A stretch of 6,721 nt of DNA from JASGCK01 sp031430035 (GTDB lineage Bacteria > Pseudomonadota > Gammaproteobacteria > Burkholderiales > Burkholderiaceae_C). The notes under the pieces are model-generated. The model was not told the DNA's origin and searched no databases. It saw only the letters and a list, made by a program, of their open reading frames with translations. Shown in pieces: positions 3,737 through 6,721 of this stretch. The first letter of the stretch is position 1. Each line of letters starts with the position of its first letter. Location: positions 1-6,721 of the forward strand of contig JANPAS010000031.1 in the NCBI GenBank assembly GCA_031430035.1, given 5' to 3'. A program made the position numbers and the translations under genes.

Positions 3737-6721
3737 TCACATATTCCGCCGATACTGCCCACCCACCTCAAACAGCGCATTCGTAATCTGTCCGAGTGAG
3801 CAAACACGTACCGCATCCATCAGCACAGCAAAGACGTTGCCGTTATCAATCACAGCTTGCTGTAAGCGTTTGAGCATCGCTGGTGATTCGATTTTGTGGG
3901 CTTCGTGGAACGCTGCCAAGCGCTTGAGTTGGCTTTGCTTTTCCTCATCCGTACTCCGCGCTAGTTCAATCTTTTGCGGCGGTTCGTTGTCACTCGGTTT
4001 ACGGAAGGTGTTCACGCCAATGATGGGGTATTCGCCTGTGTGCTTGAGCATCTCGTAGTGCATCGACTCGTCTTGGATGCGTCCGCGCTGATAGCCTGTT
4101 TCCATCGCGCCTAGCACGCCACCGCGCTCGGAGATACGCTCAAACTCTGTGAGCACGGATTCTTCTACCAGCTCGGTTAGCTCTTCGATGATGAAGCTGC
4201 CTTGACTTGGGTTTTCGTTTTTCGCTAGGCCCCACTCGCGGTTGATGATGAGCTGAATCGCCATCGCGCGGCGCACAGAGTCTTCGGTCGGCGTGGTGAT
4301 GGCTTCGTCGAACGCGTTGGTGTGCAGGCTGTTGCAGTTGTCGTAAATCGCAATCAGCGCTTGCAGCGTGGTGCGAATGTCGTTGAACTGAATCTCTTGC
4401 GCGTGCAAGCTGCGGCCACTGGTTTGCACGTGGTATTTGAGTTTTTGGCTGCGCTCGTTCGCGCCGTATTTGTCGCGCATCGTGGTTGCCCAAATGCGCC
4501 TTGCCACGCGGCCTAGCACGGTGTACTCGGGGTCCATGCCGTTGCTAAAGAAGAAACTGAGGTTAGGCGCAAAGTCGTCGATGTGCATGCCGCGTGCCAA
4601 ATACGCTTCCACAAACGTAAAGCCGTTCGATAGCGTGAGCGCCAGCTGCGAGAGCGGATTCGCGCCCGCCTCGGCAATGTGATAACCGCTGATGCTGACG
4701 CTGTAAAAATTGCGCACGTTGTGATCGACAAAATACTGCGCTACGTCGCCCATGACTTTGAGCGAAAACTCGGTTGAAAAGATACAAGTGTTTTGCCCTT
4801 GGTCTTCCTTCAAGATGTCGGCCTGCACCGTGCCGCGCACGTTTTCCATCACCCATTCGCGGATTTTTTGTGCTTCGGTATCGGTTGGTTCGCGTTTGTT
4901 CTCGGCTTTGAATTTGTCCAAGTTTTGGTCAATGGCGGTGTTCATAAACATTGCCAAAATCGACGGTGCAGGGCCGTTGATGGTCATCGAGACGCTGGTG
5001 GCGGGATGCGTCAAATCGAAGCCGTCGTACAGCACTTTCATGTCATCCAAGGTGGCGATGGACACGCCGCTATTGCCGACTTTGCCATAAATATCGGGGC
5101 GCAAATCGGGGTCGTTGCCATACAGCGTCACGCTGTCAAACGCGGTAGATAGGCGCTTGGCGGGCATTCCCTCGCTCACTACTTTAAAGCGGCGGTTGGT
5201 GCGGAATGGGTCGCCTTCGCCAGCAAACATGCGAGTAGGGTCTTCGCCTTCGCGTTTAAACGCGAACGTGCCGGCGGTGTAGGGAAAGCTGCCCGGCACG
5301 TTATCCAGCATCAGCCACTGGAGGATGTCGCCGTGGTCTTGAAAGGTGGGTAGCGCGACTTTGCGAATCTTCGTCCCGCTGAGTGATTGGGTGGTGAGTG
5401 CCGTGCGAATCTCTTTGTCGCGAATTTTGACGATGTACTCGTCACCCGCATACGCCTCAATCATGGCAGGCCACTGCGCCAGAAGCCTTTTCGCACGGGG
5501 GTCTTGGGCTTGCTCCCTCGCATTAGCCAAGTCCAGCGTGGCCTCCGAGGCGCGTGCCTTGTCAGGCTTGCCAACTTTGAGCATGTCGGACGCGGCTTTG
5601 AGTTGCTGAATTTCACGTGCCAATTTCGCTTCGGCGCGGGCACGTGCTTTGTAGCCACGCACGGTATCGGCAATCTCGGACAGATAGCGCGTGCGGCTGG
5701 CAGGCACGATGGGTGTTTGGTTAGTGGAGTGGCGCGTCGCAACTAGCGGCAGCGTGGCGAGTTCCAGCTTCAAGCCAAGTTCAATCAAGCGCGGCTTCAT
5801 GGCTTGATACAGAGCCGTTACGCCATCGTCGTTAAAGCGCGCGGCTTGCGTGCCAAACACGGGCATCTGGTCTGCGGGCGTTGTCCACGCTTCTTTGTTG
5901 CGCTGGAATTGTTTAGACACGTCGCGTAGCGCGTCAAGCGAACCCTTGCGGTCAAATTTATTGATGGCAACAAACTCGGCAAAGTCCAGCATGTCGATTT
6001 TTTCCAGCTGCGATGCCGCGCCAAACTCAGGCGTCATGACGTACAGCGGCACATCCACATACGGCACGATGGCCGCGTCGCCTTGGCCAATGCCCGAAGT
6101 CTCTACGATGATGAGGTCGAAGTCAGCGCATTTGGCCGCTGCCAAAACGTCAGGCAAAGCTGCAGAAATTTCGCTTCCAAAGTCGCGCGTGGCGAGGCTT
6201 CGCATGAAGACGCGAGCGCCACTGTCCAAGGGCGAGAATTCGGAAGATCGCGCCCAAGGCGCGATGGCATTCATCCGAATCCGATCACCCAGCAAAGCAC
6301 CGCCAGATTTACGGCGCGAGGGGTCAATCGAAATCAAGGCAATCTTGAGCGCATCGTTTTGATCGAGCCTGATGCGGCGAATCAGTTCATCGGTGAGTGA
6401 CGACTTGCCCGCACCGCCTGTGCCTGTAATGCCGATGACGGGAGTCTTCTTTTTCGCAGCCGTCTCACGGACTTCATCCAACAATTTACCATCGATATTT
6501 TTGTTTTCAATCACCGTGATAAGTTGCGACAATGCCCGCCAAGCCACATCCGCTGTGCCTTGCAGAGCCTTTATCGAGCTAGGCGCATAGCTAGACAAAT
6601 CAAAATCTGCGGTTTGAATCACCTCACCAATCATCCCAGGTAAGCCAAGACGCTGCCCGTCCTCGGGGCTAAAAATACGTACACCCACGGCGGCTAGTTC
6701 TGCAATTTCCTCAGGAACAAT
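3737..6721 (-). CDS. icmF: fused isobutyryl-CoA mutase IcmF (5' end outside window)
   Basis: The visible 994 residues run in one open frame to the window edge. IcmF interconverts isobutyryl-CoA and n-butyryl-CoA with adenosylcobalamin, and carries its own MeaB-like G-protein chaperone. In order: the tail of the B12-binding domain (1-35, IVPEEIAELAAVG then FSPEDGQRLGL); the GTPase with Walker A GTGGAGKS (100-107), VETSGIGQGD (206-215) and NKFD (254-257); a linker rich in Arg, Lys and Ala; and the mutase barrel to a complete C-terminus. In the mutase part SGYH supplies the likely catalytic His681. Phe486 (AGTFAF) and Gln643 (DQGQNT) sit where methylmalonyl-CoA mutase has Tyr and Arg, which favours the isobutyryl type. 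The cobalt-ligand DxHxxG motif, promoter and true start lie upstream of the window. A GTG at 6686-6688 is an internal Val codon. No frameshift is seen. Related branched substrates such as isovaleryl-CoA or pivalyl-CoA cannot be excluded. Confidence 0.96.
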   Translation of the reverse strand: MVPEEIAELAAVGVRIFSPEDGQRLGLPGMIGEVIQTADFDLSSYAPSSIKALQGTADVAWRALSQLITVIENKNIDGKLLDEVRETAAKKKTPVIGITGTGGAGKSSLTDELIRRIRLDQNDALKIALISIDPSRRKSGGALLGDRIRMNAIAPWARSSEFSPLDSGARVFMRSLATRDFGSEISAALPDVLAAAKCADFDLIIVETSGIGQGDAAIVPYVDVPLYVMTPEFGAASQLEKIDMLDFAEFVAINKFDRKGSLDALRDVSKQFQRNKEAWTTPADQMPVFGTQAARFNDDGVTALYQAMKPRLIELGLKLELATLPLVATRHSTNQTPIVPASRTRYLSEIADTVRGYKARARAEAKLAREIQQLKAASDMLKVGKPDKARASEATLDLANAREQAQDPRAKRLLAQWPAMIEAYAGDEYIVKIRDKEIRTALTTQSLSGTKIRKVALPTFQDHGDILQWLMLDNVPGSFPYTAGTFAFKREGEDPTRMFAGEGDPFRTNRRFKVVSEGMPAKRLSTAFDSVTLYGNDPDLRPDIYGKVGNSGVSIATLDDMKVLYDGFDLTHPATSVSMTINGPAPSILAMFMNTAIDQNLDKFKAENKREPTDTEAQKIREWVMENVRGTVQADILKEDQGQNTCIFSTEFSLKVMGDVAQYFVDHNVRNFYSVSISGYHIAEAGANPLSQLALTLSNGFTFVEAYLARGMHIDDFAPNLSFFFSNGMDPEYTVLGRVARRIWATTMRDKYGANERSQKLKYHVQTSGRSLHAQEIQFNDIRTTLQALIAIYDNCNSLHTNAFDEAITTPTEDSVRRAMAIQLIINREWGLAKNENPSQGSFIIEELTELVEESVLTEFERISERGGVLGAMETGYQRGRIQDESMHYEMLKHTGEYPIIGVNTFRKPSDNEPPQKIELARSTDEEKQSQLKRLAAFHEAHKIESPAMLKRLQQAVIDNGNVFAVLMDAVRVCSLGQITNALFEVGGQYRRNM

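Noticed and set aside
3618..4058. Plus-strand open frame of 146 codons over the convergent gap and the end of icmF
   Set aside because: Most of it is the antisense of icmF, it starts inside the icmF terminator, it has no recognisable domain and its composition is that of a shadow frame.
4140..6590. Several further open frames of 60-170 codons on both strands over icmF
   Set aside because: All lie wholly within the strongly conserved icmF coding frame and their translations are low-complexity or Arg/Ser/Ala-rich shadows.

Overview
This window looks like ordinary chromosome from a betaproteobacterium, most likely of the order Burkholderiales with moderate GC. The evidence is the kind of genes and their wording at protein level: a fused isobutyryl-CoA mutase closely resembling the characterised Cupriavidus IcmF, and a pyrE / exodeoxyribonuclease III pair facing away from each other. 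The genus cannot be named from the sequence alone. I saw no insertion sequence, CRISPR array, tRNA, rRNA or prophage gene.

Layout: positions 25-1464 hold a two-gene minus-strand unit, xth (exodeoxyribonuclease III) followed after 6 bp by an alpha/beta hydrolase. Only 14 bp separate the xth start from pyrE (1479-2165, plus strand). pyrE overlaps by 17 bp a 298-residue conserved protein of unknown function that resembles DUF6352. Nine bases later comes a small overlapping pair, DUF4160 then DUF2442 (3055-3541), arranged like a toxin-antitoxin or other two-component accessory module. A 195-bp convergent gap (3542-3736) carries a strong 14-bp-stem hairpin and a separate minus-strand intrinsic terminator. 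The rest of the window (3737-6721, minus strand) is icmF, whose 5' end lies beyond the window edge.

Functionally the region is a set of neighbours and not one pathway: DNA base-excision repair (xth), pyrimidine nucleotide synthesis (pyrE), and B12-dependent acyl-CoA carbon-skeleton rearrangement (icmF). The residues that separate isobutyryl-CoA mutases from methylmalonyl-CoA mutases are readable in icmF and favour the isobutyryl-CoA (or related branched acyl-CoA) type. The least understood parts are the 298-residue protein coupled to pyrE, the DUF4160/DUF2442 pair, and the perfect hairpin after it. I found no convincing evidence of a wholly new system.
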